From JALYLC01 sp035696365 (GTDB taxonomy: Bacteria > Actinomycetota > Thermoleophilia > Gaiellales > JALYLC01): DNA of 64,000 nucleotides. Shown one piece after another: positions 10,383-19,220 of this stretch. The stretch lies in the NCBI GenBank assembly GCA_035696365.1, contig DASRQS010000052.1, positions 1 through 64,000 of the forward strand, written 5' to 3'. Under the pieces are notes generated by a model that was not told the origin of the DNA, did not search any database, and was given only the letters and a program-made list of their open reading frames with translations. The translations under genes and the position numbers were made by a program. Position 1 is the stretch's first letter. Every line of letters starts with the position of its first letter.

Positions 10383-11513
10383 ATGCTCGCCGACCCTCCC
10401 GGCTCGCCGCTCGCGCTCGCCGCGCGCCGCCACGCCGACGACGTCATCAAGCCCCAGGTGCGCGACTGGGAGCGCGCGGCGGCGTTTCCGCGCGAGGCCG
10501 CGGCGTCTGGCGCCGCAGACGGTCTGCTCGGCCTCTTCGCTCCGGAGAGCGTGGGCGGGCAGGGCGCCTCGCTGGCCGAGGCGATGGACGTCTTCGAGGA
10601 GCTCGGGCGAGGCGACGCGGCCTACGCCTTCGCGCTGTCGATGCACAACGCCGTCGCCAGCGCGATCGCGCGCTTCGGCCAGCCCGAGCTGCGCGACCGC
10701 TACGCGGCGGGTCTCGTGAGCGGTGAGCTGCTGGGCGGCTTCTCGCTCACGGAGCCGCACGCCGGCTCGGACGCGGCGGGCATCACGACGAGGGCCGTCC
10801 CGGTCGACGACGGCTGGCGCGTGAGCGGGCGCAAGGCCTGGGTCTCGCTTGCGGGCGAGGCGGACGTCTTCGTGCTCGTCTGCCGCACGGGCACCGAGCG
10901 CGGCACGGGGGACGTGCTCATGCTCGCCGTCGACGCGCGCACCGACGGCGTGCGCGTCGAGCGGCTGTACGACAAGGCGGCGGCCGCCTTCCTGCCGATC
11001 GGCGAGGTCTCCTACGACGAGGTGCACGTCCCCTCCTACGCGCTGCTCGCGCCGGCCGGGCAGGGCATGCGCGCTGCGCTCGGCGCGATCGACGTCGCGC
11101 GCGTCGACATCGCCGCCATCTCGACGGGCCTCGCGGCGGAGTCGCTCGCGGTCGCGCTCGACTACGCACGCGCTCGCGAGGCGTTCGGCGGCACGCTGCT
11201 CGACCTGCAGGCGATCCAGTTCGCGCTGGCCGACGTGGAAACCGACGTCGTCGCCGGGCGCCTGCTCTACCGCGCCGCAGCGGCCGCGCTGGACGAGGGG
11301 CGCGGGAGCGTTCTGGCCGCGCATGCGAAGCGCTTCAACCCCGACGCAGCGCTGCGCGCCGCGATCGCGTGCAGCGAGGTGCTGGGCGCCTACGGGCTGC
11401 TCCACGAATACCCGCTGGCGCGCTTCCTGGCGCACGCCAAGATGCTTCAGGTGGTCGACGGCACAACGGAAGTGCAGCGGATCGTCATCGCGCGCGACCT
11501 CGTAAAGCGCTGA
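10383..11513 (+). CDS. Acyl-CoA dehydrogenase family protein
   Basis: A 376-residue FAD-dependent acyl-CoA dehydrogenase. It has an N-terminal helical domain, the FAD-binding middle strand motif GGFSLTEPHAGSDA, and a C-terminal helical domain ending VDGTTEVQRIVIARDLVKR. It introduces an alpha-beta double bond into an acyl-CoA; the substrate cannot be told. The expected catalytic base region, ahead of the GxTxEVQ motif, is EVLGAYGLLHEYPLARF and contains a plausible Glu. ATG 10383 was preferred to the TTG at 10374 because of the -10 spacing. The 3' end overlaps the convergent DUF58-transglutaminase gene by 29 nt. Confidence 0.92.
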   Translation: MLADPPGSPLALAARRHADDVIKPQVRDWERAAAFPREAAASGAADGLLGLFAPESVGGQGASLAEAMDVFEELGRGDAAYAFALSMHNAVASAIARFGQPELRDRYAAGLVSGELLGGFSLTEPHAGSDAAGITTRAVPVDDGWRVSGRKAWVSLAGEADVFVLVCRTGTERGTGDVLMLAVDARTDGVRVERLYDKAAAAFLPIGEVSYDEVHVPSYALLAPAGQGMRAALGAIDVARVDIAAISTGLAAESLAVALDYARAREAFGGTLLDLQAIQFALADVETDVVAGRLLYRAAAAALDEGRGSVLAAHAKRFNPDAALRAAIACSEVLGAYGLLHEYPLARFLAHAKMLQVVDGTTEVQRIVIARDLVKR

Positions 11514-14500
11514 CGGAGAACAGGCCGCGCAGGCGGCGACGGCGCCCGATCGCCCTGCGAAGCGCGCGCAGCAGCCCGTTCGTCTCGTGTGTCAGCGCAA
11601 CGTCGTCGCGTCCCCCGGGGCGTCCGTAGGCCGAGCGCTCGAGCGCAGCCGCAAACGCTTCCGTCCCGACCCCGAAGCGGCGCTCGACCGCGCCGGCGAG
11701 CTCGCGCGGCGTCAGGGCAGGCCCGAGCTCGACGTCCTGATCCGCCGCGAAGGCACGCACCTTCCCCCTCGCCCGGCGCACGGGATCGCGCGGGAGGGAG
11801 AGCCGCAGGAGCACGCGCTTGAGCAGGACGAGCGCGGCGAAAAGCGCCGCGGCGGCGCCCAGGACGAGAGCCAGCCGCGTCCACCACGGCGAGCGTCCGC
11901 TCGAGGTTCGGCCGGAGGCGCCCGTTGCGAGCACGGTGCGCAGACGCGTCAGCGGCAATTGCAGCTGCCCGCTGCTCCCCGAGTTCCCCACCGCGGGCGC
12001 CTGCGCGGCGGCACCGTCGAATGCGGCCGAGGACGAGGACGCGCGCTGCGGCAGGTCCCGCCCGGGCGTGGCGTCGAACGGCAGCCAGCCGTACCCCGGG
12101 AACCAGGCCTCGACCCACGCGTGCGCGTCGCGGTCGGTCACGTGGTAGACGCCGCCGCGCAGGTCGCCCTGCGCGAAGCCCTCGGCCACGCGGGCCGGGA
12201 TGCCGGAGAGCCGCGCCAGCGCCGCCAGCGAGGCGGCGAACATCTGGCAGTACCCGGCGGTGCCGGTCGCCGCCCAGCGCGCGAGCGCGTCGGGCCGGTC
12301 GGGCAGGCTCACCTGGTCGTCGTACGCGCGCGTCGTGCGCAGCCAGGCCTCGAGCGCGACCATGGTCTGGTACGGGGACGCGGAGCCCCGGGTGACCGCT
12401 CGGGCCCTCGCGTAGGCGACCCGCCAGGTGTCCCAGACCGGATCGCCGCGGTGCGAGGCGAAGAGGGCCGCGAGGTCGCGTTCGCGGTCGCTCGTCGCAA
12501 AGGCCGGCAACACCTGGCCGGCAAAGCCCAGATCGCTGACGCCCAGGCTCTCGGGATAGCGCGCGGGCAGGCTGCGCAGCGCCTGTGCCGACGGGTTGGG
12601 GTCGATGCCCTCGGACACGTAGCCGAGTCCTTCCGGCAGGGCGACGCGCAGCGTTGCGGTCGCATCCTCGGAGAGATCGACGGCCCCGGCCTCCGCGGGC
12701 AACTCGTAGCGCACGGGCTGACCGGGAGCGACCAGGAAGGAGCCGGCGAGCGCCTCGACCTGCACCTGCGCCCGCAGCGCCGTCCCGGCGGGCGCCCCCG
12801 GCACTCGCACCACGCCGCCGCGCTCGCGCGTGGCGATGCTGGCCTGCGGTTGCCGCACGAAGCGCAGGCCGTCGAAGTCGGAGAGGACGAGCGCGCGCCA
12901 GTACGAGGGGCGCTTCGAGCGCACCTGCAAGACCTCCACCGGCTTTGGTCCGAACGAGAGCGGCTGGTAGCGCATGTCCCAGACCAGGTTGACGCCGGCG
13001 CTGTCGCCGCCCTCGTGCGAGAAGGTCCAGGTCGTCCAGGGCAGCAGCGCCGGTCCGGAGGCCGCGGGCAGCGCAGCGGCTGCCGCGCCGCCGAGCAGCG
13101 CGAGCGTCCCGAGCACGACGGCAATCGCACGGCCGCCGCCGGCGGCGAGGCCCGTGAACAGGAAGGCGAGCAGCAGGGCGCCCGCTGCGAATGCTCGCCA
13201 CGGGTACTGCGGCAGGCTGTAGACGGTCGCGCTGAGGACGAACGGTGCGACCGCCAGGAGCGCGGCGGCCAGCGGGCGCGGGCGTGCGAGCGCGAACCAC
13301 GCGAGAAGCGCGAGCCAACCGAAGAGCGCGAGCAGCACGGCGGCCCGCAACTCGGGCCGCTCGCCCGCGGCGAACGGCAACACGACCTGCACCCAGGCCG
13401 AGGGCGCATCGGCGAGCAGCCCGGAGAGGCCGCCGAGCGGTGCACCGGGAGACGGCCAATGCCCGGCGGCGAGCCACGCCGCCACGAGTGCGGCCGGCGC
13501 GAGTGCGACCAGCACAAGCCGCCGTCCGGCCCGCAGGGCGACGACCGCCGGCAGAACGGCCAGCGCGGCGATCGCCGCGAGCCTCGACGTGGACAGGGCC
13601 GGAATCTGCAGGTCGCGCACGTGCCAGAGGCCGAAGGCGCCCGCGCAACCTGTGAGCAGCGCGGGCCAGCGGACCGGGCGCTCGGGCCGGGCCTCCGGCT
13701 CGCTCGCCGAGGGGCTGTCGGGACGCCGGAGCTCCTGCACGCGGGCACCGGCCGCCTGCAGCGCGGCCAGCGCGTGCGCATCGCGCGGCACCGCCTCGTC
13801 AAAGCTCGAGGGGTCGATCGCAACAACTCCGAGCCGTCGCGCGCTGACCGCTCCCAGCAGATCTGCGGGACGCGTCGTCACGACCTCGATGCGCTCCGCG
13901 GCGATCCGTGAGAGCAGGTCGCCCGGTCGCCGCTCCCCGGCGGGCCGCGCGCGAGCCAGCAGCCGGCGCACCGCCGCGCGCTCGGCGGCACTCGCCGGCT
14001 CGCCCTCGGGCCCCGCCACCAGCAGGCGCACACGTCGCCCGTCGGCCTGGGCCTGCGTCACGAGGGCACCGGCCGCCGCGACGGCGAGCTCGAAGCTCGA
14101 GTCGGGGGCCGTGCCGAGATCGGCCGAGGCGCGCGCGTCGAGCACGACGGCGAGCTCGTCCCCTCCGGGGTCGTCGAGCTCCTTGACCATCAGGCGGCCG
14201 CGGTGCGCGGTCGCGGGCCAGTGCACGCCGCGCAGCGACTCGCCGGGCTGATGCTCGCGCACTCCGTGCAGCTCGTGGCCGCCGCCGCGCAGCCGCCGGC
14301 GAGCGGCGGCGATGTCACCGCCGGCGCCGAGGGCGACGTCGTGGAGCTGGAGCGGCGGCGCGATCACCGTCAGCGCCGTGGTCCCGCGAGTGGCGTCCAC
14401 GCGGCGGGCGAGGCCGAACGGATCCTCCCGCACGAGCTCCGCGGCGCCGAGCTCGAGCAGGCCGCGCTCGAGCGGGCCGAGCTCGTAGCTGCCGCGCAGG

Positions 14501-14841
14501 ACGCGCAGGCCGCCCGCCGAGACCGGCCGCAGCGCGCAGACGGGCCCGGCGCCTGCCTCCCGGAAGGCGGCTCGCCCGCTGCGAGCCCCCTCCAGCGGGC
14601 GCAGCTCTACGGCGACGTGCACGTGCTCACCCGCGTGCGCGAAGGGCGGGAGCGTGCGCAGTGCGACATGCGGACCGCCGGCCAGGGCGATCCACGCGCG
14701 CGCGACCACCACCGCAGCCACGAGCACCGCGCCCAGAAGCGCCACTTCCTGGCTCCCGAACAGCCGGGCGAAGACCAGGGCGGCGAGACCACAGCCGAGC
14801 AGGGCGCGGCCGCGAGCGGTCAGCCGCGCCGCGGCGCTCAC
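11485..14841 (-). CDS. DUF58 - transglutaminase fusion, membrane-anchored
   Basis: A single open frame of 1118 residues. Residues 1-45 hold two membrane segments. A DUF58 domain follows, with HQPGESLRGVHWPATAHRG near 200. From about 400 there is a multi-span membrane block like TgpA. An external transglutaminase core carries the triad in GYCQMFAAS (Cys near 864), RDAHAWVEAWF (His near 908) and FDATPGR (Asp near 923). Then come one more membrane helix and a DUF4129-like tail. These are normally two adjacent genes; no stop or good internal start separates them here. The GTG start overlaps the moxR stop (GTGA). Likely envelope stress or cell-wall role; the substrate is unknown. Confidence 0.85.
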   Translation of the reverse strand: MSAAARLTARGRALLGCGLAALVFARLFGSQEVALLGAVLVAAVVVARAWIALAGGPHVALRTLPPFAHAGEHVHVAVELRPLEGARSGRAAFREAGAGPVCALRPVSAGGLRVLRGSYELGPLERGLLELGAAELVREDPFGLARRVDATRGTTALTVIAPPLQLHDVALGAGGDIAAARRRLRGGGHELHGVREHQPGESLRGVHWPATAHRGRLMVKELDDPGGDELAVVLDARASADLGTAPDSSFELAVAAAGALVTQAQADGRRVRLLVAGPEGEPASAAERAAVRRLLARARPAGERRPGDLLSRIAAERIEVVTTRPADLLGAVSARRLGVVAIDPSSFDEAVPRDAHALAALQAAGARVQELRRPDSPSASEPEARPERPVRWPALLTGCAGAFGLWHVRDLQIPALSTSRLAAIAALAVLPAVVALRAGRRLVLVALAPAALVAAWLAAGHWPSPGAPLGGLSGLLADAPSAWVQVVLPFAAGERPELRAAVLLALFGWLALLAWFALARPRPLAAALLAVAPFVLSATVYSLPQYPWRAFAAGALLLAFLFTGLAAGGGRAIAVVLGTLALLGGAAAAALPAASGPALLPWTTWTFSHEGGDSAGVNLVWDMRYQPLSFGPKPVEVLQVRSKRPSYWRALVLSDFDGLRFVRQPQASIATRERGGVVRVPGAPAGTALRAQVQVEALAGSFLVAPGQPVRYELPAEAGAVDLSEDATATLRVALPEGLGYVSEGIDPNPSAQALRSLPARYPESLGVSDLGFAGQVLPAFATSDRERDLAALFASHRGDPVWDTWRVAYARARAVTRGSASPYQTMVALEAWLRTTRAYDDQVSLPDRPDALARWAATGTAGYCQMFAASLAALARLSGIPARVAEGFAQGDLRGGVYHVTDRDAHAWVEAWFPGYGWLPFDATPGRDLPQRASSSSAAFDGAAAQAPAVGNSGSSGQLQLPLTRLRTVLATGASGRTSSGRSPWWTRLALVLGAAAALFAALVLLKRVLLRLSLPRDPVRRARGKVRAFAADQDVELGPALTPRELAGAVERRFGVGTEAFAAALERSAYGRPGGRDDVALTHETNGLLRALRRAIGRRRRLRGLFSVSALRGRAR

Positions 14842-15800
14842 AGCGGGACGGGCACCCGCGCGAGCAACTCGTCCACGACCGACGCGACGTCTGCGGGGGC
14901 GCCCGCAGCGGGCAGCAGCCGATGCGCGAGCGCATCGGGCGCCAGCGCCTTGACGTCGTCGGGCAGCACGTGGTCGCGGCCCTGCACGAGCGCGTGCGCA
15001 CGCGCGAGGCGCACGAGCGTGACGCCCGCGCGCGGGCTCGCTCCCAGGGACAGGCGCGCGTCGGAGCGCGTCGCCGCGCAGAGCGCGACGACGTAGTCGT
15101 GCAAGACGGGCGCCACGTGGACGCTGCGGCAGGCGTGCACGGCGGCGATCAGCTCGGCAGCGTCCGCGACCGGGGACAGCGTCTCCAGGGGCGAGCCCTC
15201 GGGCGCCGTCTGATCGGCCAGCATGCGAGCCTCGGCCCCCGGGCCGGGGTAGCCGAGCGCGAGCCGCAGCGCGAAGCGGTCGAGCTGTGCCGCGGGCAGC
15301 GGGAAGGTGCCGTCCTGCTCGATCGGGTTCTGCGTGGCGATCACGAAGAAGGGCGCGGCCAGGGGCCGCCCCACCCCGTCGACGGTGACCTGGCGTTCCT
15401 GCATGCACTCCAGCAGCGCGGACTGCGTGCGCGGGGAGGCGCGGTTGAGCTCGTCGGCCAGCACGATGTTCGCGAACACGGGCCCGGGCCGGAACGCGAA
15501 CTCGCTCGTCCGCTGATCGAACACGCTGACGCCGGTGACGTCGCTCGGCAGCACGTCCGGGGTGAGCTGGATGCGGGCGAAGGAGCAGTCGAGCGAGCGG
15601 GCCAGCGCACGCGCCAGCGTCGTCTTGCCGACGCCCGGCACGTCCTCGACGAGCACATGCCCCTCGGCCAGCAGCGCCACCACCGCGCGCTCGACGATCG
15701 CCGCCTCGCCGCTCACGGCGAGCCGCACGTTCGCGATCACGCGCAGCGCAGCGTCACGTGCGCTGTCGAGTGGATGCGGCTCGGCGAGTGCGGCTTCCAT
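14838..15800 (-). CDS. MoxR-type AAA+ ATPase
   Basis: A 320-residue AAA+ protein with Walker A EDVPGVGKTTLARALA, Walker B NIVLADELNRASPRTQSA, sensor 1 VIATQNPIEQDGTFPLPAAQ and an Arg-rich lid. MoxR proteins act as chaperones or activators of partner proteins, usually DUF58/VWA and transglutaminase proteins encoded next door, as here. TACGAT lies 6 nt before the ATG, so the operon is probably transcribed from here as a leaderless message. A CGCCCG/CGGGCG hairpin sits just upstream, at the end of the preceding coaBC gene. Confidence 0.93.
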   Translation of the reverse strand: MEAALAEPHPLDSARDAALRVIANVRLAVSGEAAIVERAVVALLAEGHVLVEDVPGVGKTTLARALARSLDCSFARIQLTPDVLPSDVTGVSVFDQRTSEFAFRPGPVFANIVLADELNRASPRTQSALLECMQERQVTVDGVGRPLAAPFFVIATQNPIEQDGTFPLPAAQLDRFALRLALGYPGPGAEARMLADQTAPEGSPLETLSPVADAAELIAAVHACRSVHVAPVLHDYVVALCAATRSDARLSLGASPRAGVTLVRLARAHALVQGRDHVLPDDVKALAPDALAHRLLPAAGAPADVASVVDELLARVPVPL

Positions 15801-15806
15801 CGCACC

Positions 15807-15812
15807 ATCGTA
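15807..15812 (-). promoter_or_regulatory. Candidate -10 of the moxR operon
   Basis: Minus-strand TACGAT ends 6 nt before the moxR ATG. No clear -35 is seen. Confidence 0.4.
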
Positions 15813-15830
15813 CGCCCGGTCGGGCGGATT

Positions 15831-17024
15831 TCAGCGTGGTGTGAGCAACTGCTCGACTCGGTCGAGCACTACGGCGGCGATCGCGCGCTTCGGCGCGCGC
15901 GGTACCTGCACGACGCCGTCTGCAGCCACCAGTGCGACCTCGTTGTGGTCGGCGTCGAAGCCGATGTCGGCGCGCGAGACGTCGTTGAGCACGATCAGGT
16001 CGACGCCCTTGCGCACCCGCTTGGCCTCTGCCCGCTCGACGTCGGCGCCGGCCTCCGCGGCGAAGCCGACGAGCACCTGGCCGGGCCGGCGGCGCGCGGC
16101 CAGCGCGGCGAGGACGTCGGCCGTGGGCTCGAGCTCGAGCGACCAGCCGCCGCTGCGCTCGCGCTTGCCCGACGCGCGCTGGACGGGCCGGTAGTCGGCC
16201 ACGGCCGCCGCCATGAGCACGATGTCGGCCCACTCCGCCCGTGCCAGCGCCTCCCGCTCGAGCTCCTCGGTGGTCTCGACCTCGACCACAGATCCAGACT
16301 CCGGTCGCACGGTGCCGTTGGCGAGCAGCGTGACGACCTCGGCTCCGCGCGCGCTCGCCTCGGCGGCCAGCGCAGCGCCCATCCGGCCCGAGGAGCGGTT
16401 GCCGAGATAGCGGACGGCGTCGAGCGGCTCGCGCGTGCCGCCGGCGGTCACGAGGACGCGGCGGCCGGCCAGCGCGCCGCTCGAACGGCCAAGCAGTGCC
16501 TCGATGGCAGCCACGATCTCGGCCGGCTCGGCCATGCGCCCCATGCCCTGCTCGCCCTCGGCCAGCGCGCCCTCGGCCGGCCCGGCGAAGGTAACGCCGC
16601 GTGCACGTAGGGTCGCGGCGTTGGCCTGCGTCGCGGGGTGCTGCCACATGCGCACGTTCATGGCCGGAGCGACGAGCAGCGGGGCGGGGGTCGAGAGCGC
16701 GCTCTGCGTGACGATGTTGTCGGCCATGCCCCAGGCGAGCTTCGCCAGGGTGTTGGCAGTGCAGGGCGCGATGCACATCACGGCCGCGGCGCGCGCGGCG
16801 TCGAGATGCGGGTAGGTGCCGTCCAGCACCGGGCGATCGTCGAGCACCGGCTGCCGGGTCAGTGCCCCGAGTAATTGCGGACCGATGAAGCGCGCGGCGT
16901 CAGCGGTCAGTGCGCAGCGGACGTCCCGGCCCGACTCGACCAGACGCCGCACGACCTCGCACGTCTTGTAGGCGGCGACACCGCCCGTGACGCCGACGAG
17001 CACGAGTGGTGGCGCATCCTGCAT
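15831..17024 (-). CDS. coaBC: Bifunctional phosphopantothenoylcysteine decarboxylase/synthetase
   Basis: A 397-residue CoaBC for coenzyme A synthesis. The FMN-binding CoaC half starts MQDAPPLVLVGVTGGVAAYK, and PAMNVRMW near residue 120 binds substrate. The CoaB half begins RRVLVTAGGTREPLDAVRYL near 190 with the NRSSGRMG motif. In the CoaC flap the segment reads EGALAEGEQGMGRM (about 150-163), where E. coli Dfp has ACGD with the catalytic Cys158; here that position is Glu. Other residues are intact, so the protein is probably active. It is last in a mihF-gmk-rpoZ-coaBC row. Confidence 0.95.
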   Translation of the reverse strand: MQDAPPLVLVGVTGGVAAYKTCEVVRRLVESGRDVRCALTADAARFIGPQLLGALTRQPVLDDRPVLDGTYPHLDAARAAAVMCIAPCTANTLAKLAWGMADNIVTQSALSTPAPLLVAPAMNVRMWQHPATQANAATLRARGVTFAGPAEGALAEGEQGMGRMAEPAEIVAAIEALLGRSSGALAGRRVLVTAGGTREPLDAVRYLGNRSSGRMGAALAAEASARGAEVVTLLANGTVRPESGSVVEVETTEELEREALARAEWADIVLMAAAVADYRPVQRASGKRERSGGWSLELEPTADVLAALAARRRPGQVLVGFAAEAGADVERAEAKRVRKGVDLIVLNDVSRADIGFDADHNEVALVAADGVVQVPRAPKRAIAAVVLDRVEQLLTPR

Positions 17025-17045
17025 CGCACGGTCCGGTCGACCGGG

Positions 17046-17285
17046 CTAGGAGGTGCGCTCGGGGAGCTCCCAGTGCAGCTTGCCCTGGGCGATCTCCTCG
17101 AGGGCCATCGTCAGGTAGTTCTTCGAGCGCGATTCCACCATCGGCGGCGCGAACGTGTCGATGTTGCCCTCGCCGAGCTGGTGGTGGTAGGTGTTGAGCT
17201 GCCGCGCGCGCTTGGCCGCGACGATCACGAGCGCATACTTCGAGTCGATGCGCTCGAGCAGCTTGTCGATGGGCGGGTGAATCAT
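17046..17285 (-). CDS. rpoZ: RNA polymerase omega subunit
   Basis: A 79-residue omega starting MIHPPIDKLLERIDSKYALVIVAAKRARQLN, with the typical N-terminal helix pair and the conserved KNYLTMALEEIAQGKL segment. It stabilises the beta' subunit. It sits between gmk and coaBC, the conserved order in many Actinobacteria. Its ATG overlaps the gmk stop by four bases. Confidence 0.95.
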   Translation of the reverse strand: MIHPPIDKLLERIDSKYALVIVAAKRARQLNTYHHQLGEGNIDTFAPPMVESRSKNYLTMALEEIAQGKLHWELPERTS

Positions 17286-17935
17286 TCGGAGCCCTTCACG
17301 GAGTCGGCACCGAGCAGCGCGTCGAGCTGCTCCTGCAGCTCGCGGGTCGCTCGTTCAGCGTCGTCGTTGGTGATTGCGATGTCGAACTGGTCCCGTTCTC
17401 GCAACTGCTCGTGCGCGATCGCGAGCCGAACTTCGATCTCTCCGGCCGAATCGGTCGCCCGCGCACGAAGCCGCCGCTCGAGGTCCTCGAACGAGGGGGG
17501 ACAGACAAAGACTAGCGTGGCGTCCGGTCTGCGGCGGCGCACGGCGAACGCGCCCTCGACCTCCAGCTCGAGAATCACGCCCTTCCCGGTCGCGAGCAGG
17601 CGGTTGACCTCGGCCTCGAGCGTGCCGTAGCGGCCGCCCGCGTAGGCCACGTACTCGAGGAACTCGCCAGAGTCGACGCGGCGCTGGAACTCGGAGTCGC
17701 TGAGGAAGTAGTACTCGCGCCCGTCCTCCTCGCCCGGCCGGCGCGGGCGCGTCGTCGCGGAGATCGCGACGACGTAGCGGTCGCAGCGCCGCAGCAGCCC
17801 CTTGATGAGCGTGCCCTTGCCGGCCCCCGAAGGGCCGGAGATGACGAACAGCCTGGGCAGTCGAGCCCCGGAATCCAGCTCAGCGTGCCCCGAGCAGCGC
17901 GACGAGCTCGTCGCGCTGGCGCTCGGAAAGACCAC
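17282..17935 (-). CDS. gmk: Guanylate kinase
   Basis: Guanylate kinase: P-loop SGPSGAGKGTLIK, GMP-binding SATTRPRRPGEEDGREYYFL, and the lid and C-terminal helices present. It phosphorylates GMP to GDP. The start is doubtful. The annotated GTG at 17935 overlaps mihF by 56 nt and adds about 20 residues without homology. The kinase fold begins at RLFVISGPSG, and the only codon with initiator-like character near the mihF stop is CTG at 17878 (198-aa product). The same situation occurs at rnpM. Confidence 0.93.
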   Translation of the reverse strand: MVFPSASATSSSRCSGHAELDSGARLPRLFVISGPSGAGKGTLIKGLLRRCDRYVVAISATTRPRRPGEEDGREYYFLSDSEFQRRVDSGEFLEYVAYAGGRYGTLEAEVNRLLATGKGVILELEVEGAFAVRRRRPDATLVFVCPPSFEDLERRLRARATDSAGEIEVRLAIAHEQLRERDQFDIAITNDDAERATRELQEQLDALLGADSVKGSE

Positions 17936-18215
17936 CCACCGTCTTGGACTGGCTGATCCGGCACTGGTTCAGGCAGCGCGTCGCCTTGACGCGGCCGAAC
18001 TTCGGCAACGACAGCAGCACATCGAATACCTTCGCGGTCATGAGGTATTCGGGCGGTCTCGTCAGCACCTCGCGCGCCGAGACGTCGCCGGCCTTCAACT
18101 CGCGCTTCAGCCGCGCCCGCTCAACTCGCACCGCGTTCGCGCGGCGCAGCGCCTCCATGCGCTGGTCGAGCGATCTGAGCGGTGCTTGTGTCGGGATCTT
18201 CTGGCCGGTCGTCAT
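17880..18215 (-). CDS. mihF: Actinobacterial integration host factor
   Basis: A 111-residue mIHF (Streptomyces/Mycobacterium type, unrelated to the HU fold). It begins MTTGQKIPTQAPLRSLDQR, with the RRANAVRVERARLKRELKAG helix and a helix-two-turn-helix region TAKVFDVLLSLPKFGRVKAT. It is a nucleoid protein that bends DNA. ATG 18215 was chosen because homologues start here and a good promoter ends 9 nt upstream. It heads mihF-gmk-rpoZ-coaBC. Confidence 0.93.
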   Translation of the reverse strand: MTTGQKIPTQAPLRSLDQRMEALRRANAVRVERARLKRELKAGDVSAREVLTRPPEYLMTAKVFDVLLSLPKFGRVKATRCLNQCRISQSKTVGGLSERQRDELVALLGAR

Positions 18216-18224
18216 TGTCGGCTG

Positions 18225-18254
18225 ATCGTAGGCACCCCATGAGGTGCGGCGCAA
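18225..18254 (-). promoter_or_regulatory. mihF operon promoter
   Basis: Minus-strand TTGCGC, 18 nt, TACGAT, with 9 nt from the -10 to the ATG, between the pyrD terminator and mihF. It predicts a transcript with almost no leader. Confidence 0.6.
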
Positions 18255-18268
18255 GCGGTTGAGGGCAG

Positions 18269-18288
18269 AAAACCCGCTCGAGAGCGGG
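18269..18288 (-). terminator. Terminator of the pyr operon
   Basis: Minus-strand CCCGCT, loop CTCG, AGCGGG, then TTTT. It lies 15 nt after the pyrD stop and upstream of the mihF promoter. Confidence 0.75.
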
Positions 18289-18302
18289 AAAAACGTGAAC
18301 CT

Positions 18303-19220
18303 CTAGTCGAGTGTTGTTGTTTTCAATGCCCCAATGCGCACAAGTCCGCGCTGAGCGAGTAGGGTGGCGAGTTCGTCGCGGACGCGGCGGGCGAGCAGCG
18401 GCTCGCGGAACGCGGCGCTTCCGACCTGCACGGCGCTCGCGCCCGCAGCGAGATACTCGAGGGCGTCCCAGCCGCTCGCGATCCCCCCGACCCCCACCAG
18501 CGGGAGCTCGCAGGCGGCGCGGCAGGTGTGCACCGCTGCGAGCGCGACAGGCTTCAGCGCCGGGCCTGACAGCCCGCCGGTGACGCCTCCGAGCAGCGGC
18601 TTCAGCGACCAGTGATCGATCGCCAGCCCGCGCAGCGTGTTCGTGAGCACGAGCGCAGCGGCGCCGCCGCGCTCCGCCGCTCGCGCGATCGCCCCCAGGT
18701 CGGCCACGTTCGGAGAGAGCTTCACCCACAGGGGCAGCCGCGTGGCCGCGCGGCAGGCACGCACCACGGCCTCGGTCTCGTCGGCGTCGCTCCCGATCGA
18801 GATGCAACCGCTCTTGACGTTGGGGCAGGACACGTTGAGCTCGAGCGCGGCGATGCCCGGCTCGGCAGCGAGACGACGGCAGGCCAGCTCGTAATCGGCG
18901 TGCTCGAAGCCTCCGATCGAGACGACGAGCGGCCGCCCCAGCGCGCGCACCACCGGGAGCACCGTCTCGGCGAAGGCCGCCAGCCCGGGATTCGGCAGGC
19001 CGATCGAGTTGAGCATCCCGCCCGCCACCTCGCACACGCGCGGCGCCTGGTTGCCCTCGCGCGCGAGCGGCGTCACGGTCTTGGTGACGACGAGCGCGAG
19101 CTCGCTCTCGATCGCGAGGCCCGCCGCACGCGCGGCCAGCGGGTCGTAGGTGCCCGAGGCATTCATCACCGGATGCTCCAGCTCGAGCGCGCCGACGCGC
19201 GTGGCGAGGTCGGCGCTCAC
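18303..19220 (-). CDS. pyrD: Dihydroorotate dehydrogenase, catalytic subunit (class 1B type)
   Basis: A 305-residue FMN enzyme. It has NASGTYDP, LELNVSCPNVKSG (catalytic Cys of class 1 enzymes), VKLSPNVADL, TNTLRG, GGLSGPALKPVAL and GVGGIASGWDALEYLAAGAS. It oxidises dihydroorotate to orotate. The adjacent PyrK makes it an NAD-linked 1B enzyme. The GTG at 19220 overlaps the pyrK stop (GTGA). It is the last gene of the pyr operon and is followed by a terminator. Confidence 0.95.
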   Translation of the reverse strand: MSADLATRVGALELEHPVMNASGTYDPLAARAAGLAIESELALVVTKTVTPLAREGNQAPRVCEVAGGMLNSIGLPNPGLAAFAETVLPVVRALGRPLVVSIGGFEHADYELACRRLAAEPGIAALELNVSCPNVKSGCISIGSDADETEAVVRACRAATRLPLWVKLSPNVADLGAIARAAERGGAAALVLTNTLRGLAIDHWSLKPLLGGVTGGLSGPALKPVALAAVHTCRAACELPLVGVGGIASGWDALEYLAAGASAVQVGSAAFREPLLARRVRDELATLLAQRGLVRIGALKTTTLD

